64,000 bases of DNA from positions 164,696-228,695 of the forward strand of contig NZ_SPQR01000009.1 of the NCBI RefSeq assembly GCF_004766055.1, written 5' to 3'. Below, piece by piece: positions 24,940 to 33,113 of this stretch. The stretch is from Desulfosporosinus sp. Sb-LF. GTDB taxonomy: Bacteria; Bacillota; Desulfitobacteriia; Desulfitobacteriales; Desulfitobacteriaceae. The notes under the pieces were generated by a model. That model did no database searches, had not been told where the DNA came from, and was given only the letters and a program-made list of their open reading frames with translations. Positions within the stretch are counted from its first letter, which is position 1. Each line of letters opens with the position of its first letter. A program made the translations under genes and the position numbers.

Positions 24940-25709
24940 ATACAACACCCGATCGCCCCATTAAATTGAGGCTCCCGAGGTATAACAATCCGTCGCCCCG
25001 TGCCCTCTTCCAAAAGCTGACCTACTGCTCGGTTGTGCGCTACGCCCCCTGTAAAAACCAGAACCTCCCCAGCGAAAGAACGCAGAAGAGGCAAAATGCG
25101 TTTGACAATCGTCGCGTTAATACCGGCAGCAAGTTCAGCGAGAGGAAATCCTTCCACAATCTTACCGATGAGCTCACTCTCGCCGAATACCGCACACGTA
25201 GAATTCAACTCTACCGGGGTTTGGGAATACTGTCCAAGATCCTCAAGTGACACGTCTAGGACGCTTGCCATATTTTCTAGGTAACGGCCAGATGAGGCAG
25301 CACACTTATCATTTGTCAGAAAATCGATCATCTTACCCTTACGGACCTGAATGATTTTACTGTCTTGCCCCCCCAGATCGATCAACGTAAAATCCTTTAA
25401 CCCTGTCTGATAAATCGCACCCAAAACATGAGCCTTTAGCTCCGGAATGGCCTTCCCCCCGGCAAGCTCCAAAGTATTCCGACCATACCCAGTGGAAACC
25501 AAGCAATCCACGACCGGCAGCCCCATGGCCTCAAAATCGACGACTAGCTTTTCTCCCTGTTTTCGCCCATACTCCCGGTAAAACCGGATCGTATCCAAAC
25601 TTTCCAAGCGAAGGATCTCTAAATTCTTCCCCTCTGCTTGTTGCCTCATCAGAGCGATCTTCACACTCCGGCTCCCCAAATCAATTCCACAAATAGTTTG
25701 TACAGACAT
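24915..25709 (-). CDS. 2-hydroxyacyl-CoA dehydratase-type activator (ATP-dependent reductase component)
   Basis: These homodimeric ASKHA ATPases hold one 4Fe-4S cluster at the dimer interface and use ATP to push a low-potential electron into a partner protein. The start is ATG 25709 (MSVQTICGIDLG), after GGAAGGAGGG. Motifs are GIDLGSRSVKIALM (phosphate 1), DLGGQDSKII (phosphate 2), NDKCAASSGRYLENMA and STCAVFGESE with the two cluster cysteines, and FTGGVAHN. The partner is surely the next gene upstream at 26118. No hydroxyglutarate-pathway genes are nearby, so the electron acceptor in this operon is not the usual one. The C-terminus is made of repeat D. Confidence 0.92.
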   Translation of the reverse strand: MSVQTICGIDLGSRSVKIALMRQQAEGKNLEILRLESLDTIRFYREYGRKQGEKLVVDFEAMGLPVVDCLVSTGYGRNTLELAGGKAIPELKAHVLGAIYQTGLKDFTLIDLGGQDSKIIQVRKGKMIDFLTNDKCAASSGRYLENMASVLDVSLEDLGQYSQTPVELNSTCAVFGESELIGKIVEGFPLAELAAGINATIVKRILPLLRSFAGEVLVFTGGVAHNRAVGQLLEEGTGRRIVIPREPQFNGAIGCCMEGRETLV

Positions 25710-25774
25710 GTGTCGACCCTCCTTCCAAACTTCAGCAGACCCCTTTAGAGGGTCGACTCGCACTAGCGCCTCCG

Positions 25775-26128
25775 AACCCTCCCCGTCCTCTCCCAGCCCA
25801 GAGGGTCGTGATCACACGGCGCGAAGCCTCTACGCGAGTCGTAGCCAAACTCGGCTTTAAACCCCTTTCATAAAGCAGAGCGGAACACAAGCTCCCCTCT
25901 CGCCATCCTTGGCTACGGTGACACTAGACCATCCTTGGTCGTCGGATGTGTTCCGCCGGCCATGCGACAGGGACGACGGCACAGGACGTGCCTAGTGCAG
26001 GGTGCGCCAAGGATGGCATAGCACACTGCCGTCGCTTTGGCCGGGTATCCTGCCCGCTTGCATCAGGGTTTAAGGCCTTAGTTTGGCACGACGAACGTAG
26101 GCGCTGAGCGAAGTGTCTCACGACCCTC
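25775..26128 (+). repeat. Structured intergenic repeat, locus E (largest copy)
   Basis: Leader CCGTCCTCTCCCAGCCCA. Outer stem GAGGGTCGTG (25801-25810) pairs perfectly with CACGACCCTC (26119-26128), reaching into the end of the upstream gene (stop 26118-26120). GCCAAACT/AGTTTGGC (25844-25851/26080-26087) continues with GTCGT/ACGAC. One arm, GCGGAACACA/TGTGTTCCGC (25880-25889/25947-25956), holds GCC-ATCCTT-GGC and GACC-ATCCTT-GGTC, which read AAGGAT on the minus strand. The other holds GGCAC-AGGAC-GTGCC (25978-25992) and GCC-AAGGAT-GGC (26006-26017). A short minus frame inside it is not a gene. Confidence 0.82.
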
Positions 26129-27134
26129 CTAACATACTTAAAAAGGACTCTACCCTCATTTTAGTCCGAGCATCTAAACCCGTTGGATTTTCGCCTTCCA
26201 GGGTTAGAATCGGATAGTCCAGCCTTTTGCGGATAATAAGATCCTCAATCTGACGATAACAAAAGCTTTGTGTATAATGAATGATCCCGTCCAATTGGCG
26301 ACGCTCCGCCTCCCGAGCGATATCCTCAATCCGTTGAAACACTTGATAAGGATACGTGTATAAACGGTATTGTTCAACAACTTCATCTGTCTCAAAAGGC
26401 ATCGAGAACTGCCTCTGAACTTCATTGAACACAACACGGGCACCCTGTTCTTCTAAGAAATTATATAGCTCCGGAAATATTGGTGGAACCCCGATAAAGC
26501 CCAGGCGAATTTCCCGTTCTTTCCCCTGCGATCTGCTAAGCACCCTTTCAGTGAACGGCTCTCGCTCGCGAACCGTTTGAATAAAGTCCTCCATCTCATG
26601 AGCAAAGCCCTCAGGATCGCCGTTAAAATCCGAACAAGAAACCTGATAAAGATGATTTTCAAACCCGCTCACACGGTTTTCTTCCCAAGTCAGCCGGTCG
26701 ATTTCCCAAGCTAAAGCTCGGACCTGATCGAGACGTTTCTTTTGCTGGTATACACCTTCCCAATTAGTCCCTAAAGCTCCAATTAGCTTGTCTATTTGAA
26801 GACGGAGCATGTCAGGATCTCGGTCATATGGAAAAGCAAAGGGAATAATTCCGATCCCCTCCACCTGCCACGTCTCCATCAGAGCATGAGTGTTACTGCA
26901 GTCTCCCTGAGTCACAGCAACAATCTGGCGAATGTCCGGGTTATTTAAGGCCGTCGAATACAACCCCTTTATCCAACCGCAAACATTTCGCGGAAAGCCG
27001 GCCAACTCTGCATCTTCCACACGACGCATCGCTTCGGAACTTGTAATAAAGATATTGTTCAAATCAATTGGTGTATCCCCTGCCGCGTAAATCACTTCGA
27101 CAGGCACCGTCGTTGTTAAGCCGATCTTGCCCAT
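26118..27134 (-). CDS. 2-hydroxyacyl-CoA dehydratase/BcrBC-like iron-sulfur protein, single subunit
   Basis: The 338-residue protein belongs to the HgdB/BcrC/double-cubane family. Cysteines at about 52 (RNVCGWIKG), 79 (QGDCSNTH), 167 (SCSDFNG) and 292 (QSFCYRQIED) are visible. The first two and the last match the family's cluster-ligand positions. It is shorter than typical HgdA/B or double-cubane proteins and has no second subunit beside it. With the adjacent activator it should form an ATP-driven two-component reductase. Since glutamate here goes by the methylaspartate route, a dehydratase role is not needed; small-molecule reduction or reductive repair of cob(II)alamin in glutamate mutase are speculative options. 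AAGGAG lies 12 bases before the ATG. Confidence 0.85.
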   Translation of the reverse strand: MGKIGLTTTVPVEVIYAAGDTPIDLNNIFITSSEAMRRVEDAELAGFPRNVCGWIKGLYSTALNNPDIRQIVAVTQGDCSNTHALMETWQVEGIGIIPFAFPYDRDPDMLRLQIDKLIGALGTNWEGVYQQKKRLDQVRALAWEIDRLTWEENRVSGFENHLYQVSCSDFNGDPEGFAHEMEDFIQTVREREPFTERVLSRSQGKEREIRLGFIGVPPIFPELYNFLEEQGARVVFNEVQRQFSMPFETDEVVEQYRLYTYPYQVFQRIEDIAREAERRQLDGIIHYTQSFCYRQIEDLIIRKRLDYPILTLEGENPTGLDARTKMRVESFLSMLGGS

Positions 27135-27180
27135 AATAGATGTCTACTCCTTGCGTACTATGTTTATAGAGCTTCCTTCT

Positions 27181-28464
27181 CTAACTCCAAAACGCTTGCC
27201 CAGAATGCGTTTTCTTCCCTTCCCGATGCTTCAAAACTGCAAGCGTCCGATTCATCTCATTATGCACGATCATGTACCCTTCATCTACCCCCATACCAGG
27301 TTTTGCAAGCATTTGATCTGGGCGAGCCGCCAGTGATACATGGACTGCAGTTCGGCCGCCGCTATCCGTCTCATTACAAGAGCCGCCGACATAGGCACCC
27401 ACACCATATTTCTTGGCATAAATAACCGCTTCGATCGTGTTTTGAATTCCACCCAAGTCCGGAGTCTTGATCTGAACCATATCGGCAGCTTGAGCATCCA
27501 CAAACCTAACGATGTCTTCATAAGTGTTACACCACTCATCAGCCACGATTTCTACCTTTACTCCACGTTCCTTTAAAGCATCTCGCAAAGACTTAAGTTG
27601 CTCTATCTGGCCTTCTACACTTCCGGCATCCATCGGCCCTTCAATCCGTAAGTGAAGGGGCTCAGCCGCCTTTTCCAACTTAGCAAAATAATCGACCATT
27701 CGCGCCGTATCATCTTCAAAAGCGACCCCAACCGTACCGTAGACATCGATGTGCAAAACTGGGCGGTAATCATCACTGCCAAGCGTTAAAATTCGCTTTC
27801 TAAGCCATTCTACGTAGGCTAAGAGTAATTCTCCGTTTTTCCCCAACTTTGTCTCTACATTATTGATCAACGCATGCGGTAATACCCCAGCACGTTTAAT
27901 AATCGCTTTATCAGCATTATCATAGCGATCATCCCCAGTTTGCGTAAAAATCGGGACAGGCTCAAGAATCAACGGAAGTTTGTATTCCTCAAGAATCACC
28001 TCGGCCATCGTCATTTTCTTCGCTTTAGCCACCCCATCAAGAATAGCTTGGCTCACTCCATAACGAATCGCTGTGTGATAACGATCCCCATTCACTCGTT
28101 TCGAATTCTCCACTAGGCCCACCAAATGACGGAAAGAATCCAACTCCTGTCCGACCAACTTAGGCGCAATCTCTTCCAGAATAATGGGAATAAAATCCTC
28201 CGCTAAAAAAAGCGGGTCCCGCCCACCAGCCCCCGAATACTGCACAGCCGCACAATCCCCCGAAGCCACTTGCCCATCTTCCAAAATAAGCATCACAGAA
28301 ATAGACTCACCCCGTTGACGAACCGCCTTAAACCCCGGAGTCATCGGCTCCCCAATATAAGTGAACCCATCATGGCTAACTCCAGCCTTAATCGCTTGTT
28401 GATCATCAAAATAAAATCCAGTAAGTCCCGGTGAAGCAATAACATCCACGATTTTCATATGCAT
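27181..28464 (-). CDS. mal: Methylaspartate ammonia-lyase
   Basis: This enzyme removes ammonia from threo-3-methyl-L-aspartate to give mesaconate. The 427-residue protein is an enolase-superfamily member with all expected residues: His197 in VLPHALINN, metal ligands Asp240 (HIDVYG), Glu275 (RIEGPMD) and Asp309 (VADEWCNT), and the catalytic Lys333 (VQIKTPDLGG). The N-terminal KIVDVIASPGLTGFYFDDQ also matches clostridial enzymes, which start at the third codon here (MKIVDV), nine bases after GGGGGG; ATG 28464 is the other choice. It follows the mutase genes as in Clostridium tetanomorphum. Confidence 0.98.
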   Translation of the reverse strand: MHMKIVDVIASPGLTGFYFDDQQAIKAGVSHDGFTYIGEPMTPGFKAVRQRGESISVMLILEDGQVASGDCAAVQYSGAGGRDPLFLAEDFIPIILEEIAPKLVGQELDSFRHLVGLVENSKRVNGDRYHTAIRYGVSQAILDGVAKAKKMTMAEVILEEYKLPLILEPVPIFTQTGDDRYDNADKAIIKRAGVLPHALINNVETKLGKNGELLLAYVEWLRKRILTLGSDDYRPVLHIDVYGTVGVAFEDDTARMVDYFAKLEKAAEPLHLRIEGPMDAGSVEGQIEQLKSLRDALKERGVKVEIVADEWCNTYEDIVRFVDAQAADMVQIKTPDLGGIQNTIEAVIYAKKYGVGAYVGGSCNETDSGGRTAVHVSLAARPDQMLAKPGMGVDEGYMIVHNEMNRTLAVLKHREGKKTHSGQAFWS

Positions 28465-28491
28465 AAGCCCCCCTTACGTATTTCTCTTCCA

Positions 28492-28525
28492 AGATATATC
28501 GTTACGACACAGGGACGATATATCT
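28492..28525. promoter_or_regulatory. Hairpin just upstream of the mal ribosome site
   Basis: AGATATATCGT (28492-28502) pairs perfectly with ACGATATATCT (28515-28525) around a 12-base loop, close upstream of the AAGGGGGG ribosome site of mal in the mRNA. It might affect mal translation or be an RNA processing site. It has no T-run, so it is not a terminator. Confidence 0.45.
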
Positions 28526-28615
28526 CCCTTTTCGTCATAATCCAAGCCTAAAATACCCCCAAGGGGCTTGGCATCCCGAACAGCCCTATCTTCTGGGAAT
28601 ACTAAAACATCTCCA

Positions 28616-28850
28616 TCTACCCCAGATAGACGTTGCTTGAGACCAAGAGAACGACTAAAGCGAGCAGCCCGCCAAACTTCACGAAAGCGGCCCTGAAAAC
28701 AGGGCTGAGCACAAGGATGTGCGAAGCCGGCGACTCGTCAAGGATGACGAATTCGCCGGGCACCCTGTTTGAAGGGAAGCTTGAGTGATTAGTTTGGCCT
28801 GCCGAGCGCCGGTCGTGAACGGGTCTCAATCAACGTCATCCCCAGACGGA
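28616..28850 (+). repeat. Structured intergenic repeat, locus F
   Basis: Leader TCTACCCCAGA. Outer stem GTTGCTTGAGACC (28632-28644) pairs with GGTCTCAATCAAC (28822-28834), one mismatch. Next come GCCAAACT/AGTTTGGC (28671-28678/28791-28798) and the hairpin GCCCT/AGGGC (28690-28694/28701-28705). GCAC-AAGGAT-GTGC (28709-28722) and CGTC-AAGGAT-GACG (28736-28749) follow, the latter enclosed by CCGGCGA/TCGCCGG (28727-28733/28753-28759). It lies in the 410-base gap between glmE and mal. Confidence 0.83.
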
Positions 28851-28874
28851 CGACCCCAAACATCAGCTAAGATG

Positions 28875-30329
28875 TTAGCCCCTTGGCCGCCCAACGAGCA
28901 TCCCTTTACCGATTGCGTAAATATCATCAATCACCATCTGGAAGGAAGGATCTCGTCCCTCATCTCGTCCGCGCTGGGCGATACGTTCTCGATGAAACTC
29001 TTTAATCGTCTCATCGAACGGGATATTTCCAAAATCCAAGAGACGAACCGCACCCGTAGTATCTCGTGCAGGGAGAATCTTGCCAGCATTAAAACGGCTT
29101 GGTGCGAAGGGAACATCAATAACCCCTGCTTGAAACGCTCGCACGGCCCCCACTGCAGCATCCCCTTCGCCTAGTTCGAGGACTCGATCGAGAATAGCTC
29201 TGGTTTCCGCCAGAATCATTTCTTCTTCTAAGGCAAGCTCCGCTGTCATGGGCAACGTTTGGTCTTTCAACATATTTAAAACCTGCTTAGTGGCACGGAT
29301 ACCTGCCGCATTGGCTTCTTTAGTAGGGATACCAAGTGCTTCATGCGGCGTCTTGACGATAACTTTGGAAGCCTTACCCAAGGCCGCGGTCACCGCTCCC
29401 CAGGAAATAACTCCAAAGGCTTTCGCTTCATCTTGCGGGAAACCTCCCATCCATTGATGAAAGACCGTGGTAATCATCACTTTGGGATAGCCTAGTTTTC
29501 CCAGGTACTCTTCCGCTAGAATTGGCAGGGTATGTAGTGCAGCAACATCTTGAATGAGATTACCGCATTGTCCGTACCCAAGAGTCAGACTACGAACCCC
29601 TTGAGCTACCGCGAGGATTCCTTCAAGAACCGCCACCGCATGTGAAACGGCGGGTGGAACCAATGTCCCGGTCAACGGGCCGAACGGCTCACGGTTGATT
29701 TTTACCCCTTGCTCCTCGTACAGGCCGATGAGGCGATCCACATACTGCCAGTATTTAATGGTACTTTCGATGGAAACGTCTTTGGAATAGGGGATGTTAT
29801 AAGAAATTCCGCCACCTTCATAATCCGTAAAACCGCCAGCAATCGTAATTTCGGCAAGCAAACGTGCATCTGGCGTCCCATGACGAACTTGAACTGGCAC
29901 TTGAACACTCTCGACCACTCGTCGGCAAGAGGCAACCCCATGGTTTACAGCCGGAAATCCATTGAGCATCGATCGACCGATGGATTGGCTTTCTTCTATT
30001 CCTGCTTGTGCTTCGGTATAACGATTTTGCCGGGTATAGGAATCGATCGTGGACGGCAGGAAATCTGCCCCGCCTTCATCTTGAAGGAAACGCAACAACT
30101 CAATATGCTCATTGAGAAGGGCTACACCAGCGCGTGGTTGGGCAAAGGTGATGCCTTTTGCTTTTCCCTCCGCGAGTTTCTCTGCGAAAATTTTGCTTTT
30201 GGGTAAGGCCTTGTGATATCCGACCGCTTCTTCAAAGTTGACATCCTTGCCTGTCTCCCATTGTCCCAAGACTTCCTGACGCTGTCGCTGAAACTCTTCG
30301 GCATCTATTTGTCGAACTGATAATTCCAT
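28875..30329 (-). CDS. glmE: Glutamate mutase (methylaspartate mutase) epsilon subunit
   Basis: GlmE is the TIM-barrel catalytic subunit that binds glutamate. With GlmS and adenosylcobalamin it rearranges L-glutamate to threo-3-methyl-L-aspartate through a radical mechanism. The 484-residue protein matches the clostridial enzyme along its whole length: [80 protein letters not shown] segment, [15 protein letters not shown] and [19 protein letters not shown]. It is followed, after repeat F, by mal. Confidence 0.98.
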   Translation of the reverse strand: MELSVRQIDAEEFQRQRQEVLGQWETGKDVNFEEAVGYHKALPKSKIFAEKLAEGKAKGITFAQPRAGVALLNEHIELLRFLQDEGGADFLPSTIDSYTRQNRYTEAQAGIEESQSIGRSMLNGFPAVNHGVASCRRVVESVQVPVQVRHGTPDARLLAEITIAGGFTDYEGGGISYNIPYSKDVSIESTIKYWQYVDRLIGLYEEQGVKINREPFGPLTGTLVPPAVSHAVAVLEGILAVAQGVRSLTLGYGQCGNLIQDVAALHTLPILAEEYLGKLGYPKVMITTVFHQWMGGFPQDEAKAFGVISWGAVTAALGKASKVIVKTPHEALGIPTKEANAAGIRATKQVLNMLKDQTLPMTAELALEEEMILAETRAILDRVLELGEGDAAVGAVRAFQAGVIDVPFAPSRFNAGKILPARDTTGAVRLLDFGNIPFDETIKEFHRERIAQRGRDEGRDPSFQMVIDDIYAIGKGMLVGRPRG

Positions 30330-30343
30330 GACTGAACCCCCTT

Positions 30344-31723
30344 CTATAATTTAACCACATACTTTTTCATCATCCGCAGCGCGACTAATGGTGACACTTC
30401 CCGAAGCAGCCCCATAGCAGCTAAAATATAGTCTTTATCTAAATAAAAGGCAGCCTTTTGGGGTTTTAGAATCGTAGGTTCCTGTGAATCAAAAACCACC
30501 CCTTGTAGTATTTCCAAGACATTTAGGTGATGAAGAAGGACTCCTCCCGTCCCAATCACCACGGGTAGCGGCGTCAAATCCTTTCCGTATTGTACATAGG
30601 TTGCACCGAACGGGGTATAAACCACCTCAATCGTTCCCACATGTCGATCAACCGCCAAACCCACGGCCATTCTACCCATTGCTACATCAAACTTGGCTTC
30701 CTCGTTCGTTTGGGGGATTCTCCAAGGATCTTCTTTACATAAGCCCAGTTGGCACGCCACTTGATCATCGGTCCAGCCTAGATATTCAATCAAGCGTTGT
30801 CCGGCTACTTCCACGAGCGCTTCCGAGCTGTAGCGCATCCCAAGATCGCCCTCTACCGTCCGTTTGGCATACGGTTCTGGCAGACCTTTCAGCATCACGC
30901 TAGGTTTGCTCGGATCACCTTTGGCAATTGAATGCACATCCGTCGTGGCCCCCCCGACATCTACTACCATCAATTCCCCCATGCCCCGTTCGGAGCCGTA
31001 CCCCTGAGCCAAAAGTTCTGCCGCTGAAAGCACCGCTGCTGGTGTAGGCATCAAGATTCGCTCCAGGAATTCCTCGGCCTTATCCAACCCCTTAGCCTTG
31101 ATGATGTGAGTTAAAAATACATCTCTAATCGCCAACCGAGCGGATTCTACTGCCAGTACACCGAGCTCTGGCATCACATTATCTGCCACAACAACAGGGT
31201 CATGCCGCTTTCGTAAAATCTCCGCAGCTTGGGCAGACGCAACTTTATTTCCCGCTATCACAACGGGAAGACCATAGGGTAGCCTACAAAGCATTTCTGC
31301 ATTTTTAAGGAGTATTTCTTTATTCCCGCCGTCCGTCCCACCGGCTAACAAAAGGATATCCGGCTTAGAAACTATAATTTTCTCGAGATCCTGTAGAGTC
31401 AGTTCATAACTGAAAACTTGGAGCACTCGTGCACCCGCTCCCAGAGCGGCCCGTCTAGCCGCTTCTGCTGTCAACTCTTTCACCAAACCGCTGGCAATCA
31501 TTTTCAATCCACCAGCCGCACTGCTACAGGCGAGCTTACGAACAAACTTCCACCCTCCTGTAGGTTCAGGAATCTGAGCTAACGCCGCATTCAACCCGTC
31601 CATAATATTTGTTTCAATCGTCGTACCTGCTCGGGCCGTCCCGACGATCTCCTCACAATCAAGATCTACAATGGTCACCTTAGTGTATGTACTACCAAAA
31701 TCAATGAGAAGGACTGCTTGCAA
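30344..31723 (-). CDS. glmL: Glutamate mutase reactivating/chaperone protein GlmL (MutL)
   Basis: GlmL is an ASKHA ATPase always found between glmS and glmE and thought to help assemble or reactivate the mutase. The start is best at TTG 31723 ([15 protein letters not shown]), with AAGGGGG eight bases upstream; a longer frame overlaps glmS by four bases. Motifs are [16 protein letters not shown] (phosphate 1), [39 protein letters not shown] (phosphate 2) and [12 protein letters not shown] (adenosine). About 460 residues, the family length. Confidence 0.96.
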   Translation of the reverse strand: MQAVLLIDFGSTYTKVTIVDLDCEEIVGTARAGTTIETNIMDGLNAALAQIPEPTGGWKFVRKLACSSAAGGLKMIASGLVKELTAEAARRAALGAGARVLQVFSYELTLQDLEKIIVSKPDILLLAGGTDGGNKEILLKNAEMLCRLPYGLPVVIAGNKVASAQAAEILRKRHDPVVVADNVMPELGVLAVESARLAIRDVFLTHIIKAKGLDKAEEFLERILMPTPAAVLSAAELLAQGYGSERGMGELMVVDVGGATTDVHSIAKGDPSKPSVMLKGLPEPYAKRTVEGDLGMRYSSEALVEVAGQRLIEYLGWTDDQVACQLGLCKEDPWRIPQTNEEAKFDVAMGRMAVGLAVDRHVGTIEVVYTPFGATYVQYGKDLTPLPVVIGTGGVLLHHLNVLEILQGVVFDSQEPTILKPQKAAFYLDKDYILAAMGLLREVSPLVALRMMKKYVVKL

Positions 31724-31755
31724 TGTCCATTCCCCCTTAATCGTTTGTGATCCCT

Positions 31756-32175
31756 TCAATCTCTCGTAAGGCCTAAATCCTTGCGCAAATCGTCAATTGG
31801 AGTCTCAGGCATCGTTCCGGGTGGGTAAACCCGATCAAAGCCCATGGCTAAGAACCGTTCTTTGACCGATTCAAAGTCCTGTTTTCCCACCACCAGATTG
31901 CCACCAACATACATCAAAATGTTGCCGATTCCAGTTTCTTGACACTTCTCGCGTAAACCCCGACAATCCATCTCTCCATGTCCATACAATGATGAGACTA
32001 ACAAAACATCAGCATTCGTCTCGACTGCCGCGTGAATAAATTCCTCCTGAGTTGCGAGCACCCCTATATTGATCACTTTAAAACCCGCTTGAGTAAAGGC
32101 ATAGTCCAAAATCCGATTTCCAACGGCATGCACATCAGATCCGATCACCCCTAATACCAAGGTTTTCTGTTCCAC
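31756..32175 (-). CDS. glmS: Glutamate mutase sigma subunit (cobalamin-binding)
   Basis: The 139-residue Rossmann-like domain binds adenosylcobalamin base-off through the His in [11 protein letters not shown] (the DxHxxG motif). [17 protein letters not shown] and [12 protein letters not shown] are the other cofactor-pocket stretches. Together with GlmE it makes the active glutamate mutase. This glmS is unrelated to glucosamine-6-phosphate synthase, so no glmS ribozyme is expected. It lies 32 bases after murI and just before glmL. Confidence 0.97.
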   Translation of the reverse strand: MEQKTLVLGVIGSDVHAVGNRILDYAFTQAGFKVINIGVLATQEEFIHAAVETNADVLLVSSLYGHGEMDCRGLREKCQETGIGNILMYVGGNLVVGKQDFESVKERFLAMGFDRVYPPGTMPETPIDDLRKDLGLTRD

Positions 32176-32207
32176 AATGAATACCTCCTGGTTTTATTTC
32201 TATCGTC

Positions 32208-33113
32208 TTAACTCTCACCTAAAATTACTTGCTCAACAAGATCAATCGGTTCTTGAAGGAGCGTATTTCCCACTTGTCGGAAAAGACCTGGATCCCCGCT
32301 CACAAAATAACGAGCACGCCAATGGTTTTTCCCCAAGAGCGGATTGGAAGGTACCACAACTAGACCCGATCGTTCCCACTCTTCCATATGTTGAAGCAAA
32401 TTTTCCAGCTCTTTCACGACTGCCAAAGCCGGATCGATGATCAAGACATCTTCGCCTAAGATCTCCTGAAGGACAGGTTCAATGAATGGATAATGCGTGC
32501 ACCCCAAGATAAGAGCATCGACACCCGCTGCCTTCATCGGAGCCAGATAAGTTTGAGCGATCCCTCGGGCTTCTGCAGAATTGGCGAGCCCAGCCTCAAT
32601 CAAGGGAACAAAGAGAGGGCAAGATTGTGCACTGACTAGGGAAATGACCTGTTCCCCTTGCTGCCATGCCTTTCGGAGTACTAAGTCTTCAGGTAGACTC
32701 CCTTTCGTCAGCGCTCGGCTCACCCCTGAAGAATATGCCTTGCTTCGTACGGTGGTTTCCGTGGCAATCAACCCAATCCGACCTGCTATCGTTTTTTCAA
32801 CCGCCAAACGAGCCCCAGGTTCGACCATGCCGATCATTGGAATGTCAAAGTGCTCTCTCAAAACAGGGAGCGCGGTTGCCGAGCTGGTATTACAGGCTAC
32901 GACGATCACCTCGGCACCTTGTCCAATCAGAAAGGTGACAATTTCTTCTCCGAATCGGATGAGCTCTTCGCGGGAACGGTTGCCATACGGAACCCGAGCC
33001 GTATCTCCAAAATAAACAATTCGAACATCTAGCAGTCTCTCCAAAATTTCTTTCATGACGGTAAGCCCACCTACCCCAGAGTCAAACATACCAATGACAC
33101 GTTGTTTTTTCAA
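32208..33113 (-). CDS. murI: Glutamate racemase
   Basis: Glutamate racemase interconverts L- and D-glutamate. The 301-residue protein has IGMFDSGVGGLTVMKEI, YFGDTARVPYGNRS, VVACNTSSATAL with the first catalytic Cys, IGMVEPGARLAV and LILGCTHYPFIEPVL with the second catalytic Cys, all canonical. Normally it supplies D-Glu for peptidoglycan. Here it is translationally coupled to the GntR gene (four-base overlap) and leads directly into the glutamate mutase genes. An extra, catabolic role in turning D-Glu into the L-Glu that the mutase uses is therefore plausible, though it may also be the cell's only racemase. Confidence 0.96.
   Translation of the reverse strand: MKKQRVIGMFDSGVGGLTVMKEILERLLDVRIVYFGDTARVPYGNRSREELIRFGEEIVTFLIGQGAEVIVVACNTSSATALPVLREHFDIPMIGMVEPGARLAVEKTIAGRIGLIATETTVRSKAYSSGVSRALTKGSLPEDLVLRKAWQQGEQVISLVSAQSCPLFVPLIEAGLANSAEARGIAQTYLAPMKAAGVDALILGCTHYPFIEPVLQEILGEDVLIIDPALAVVKELENLLQHMEEWERSGLVVVPSNPLLGKNHWRARYFVSGDPGLFRQVGNTLLQEPIDLVEQVILGES

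Noticed and set aside
25924..26121. A 65-codon minus-strand ORF next to the reductase gene
   Set aside because: It lies inside repeat E and shares sequence with other loci; no start signal.
26118..27134. Full 2-hydroxyglutaryl-CoA dehydratase system
   Set aside because: Only one dehydratase-type subunit and no CoA-transferase or hydroxyglutarate dehydrogenase are present.
24825..28850. Repeats interpreted as ordinary rho-independent terminators
   Set aside because: They are over 100 bp, multi-branched, lack T-runs and lie inside an operon whose downstream genes are needed for the same pathway.
31756..32175. A glmS ribozyme or riboswitch upstream of glmS
   Set aside because: This glmS encodes the glutamate mutase cobalamin subunit, not glucosamine-6-phosphate synthase, and the 32-base gap to murI cannot hold a ribozyme.
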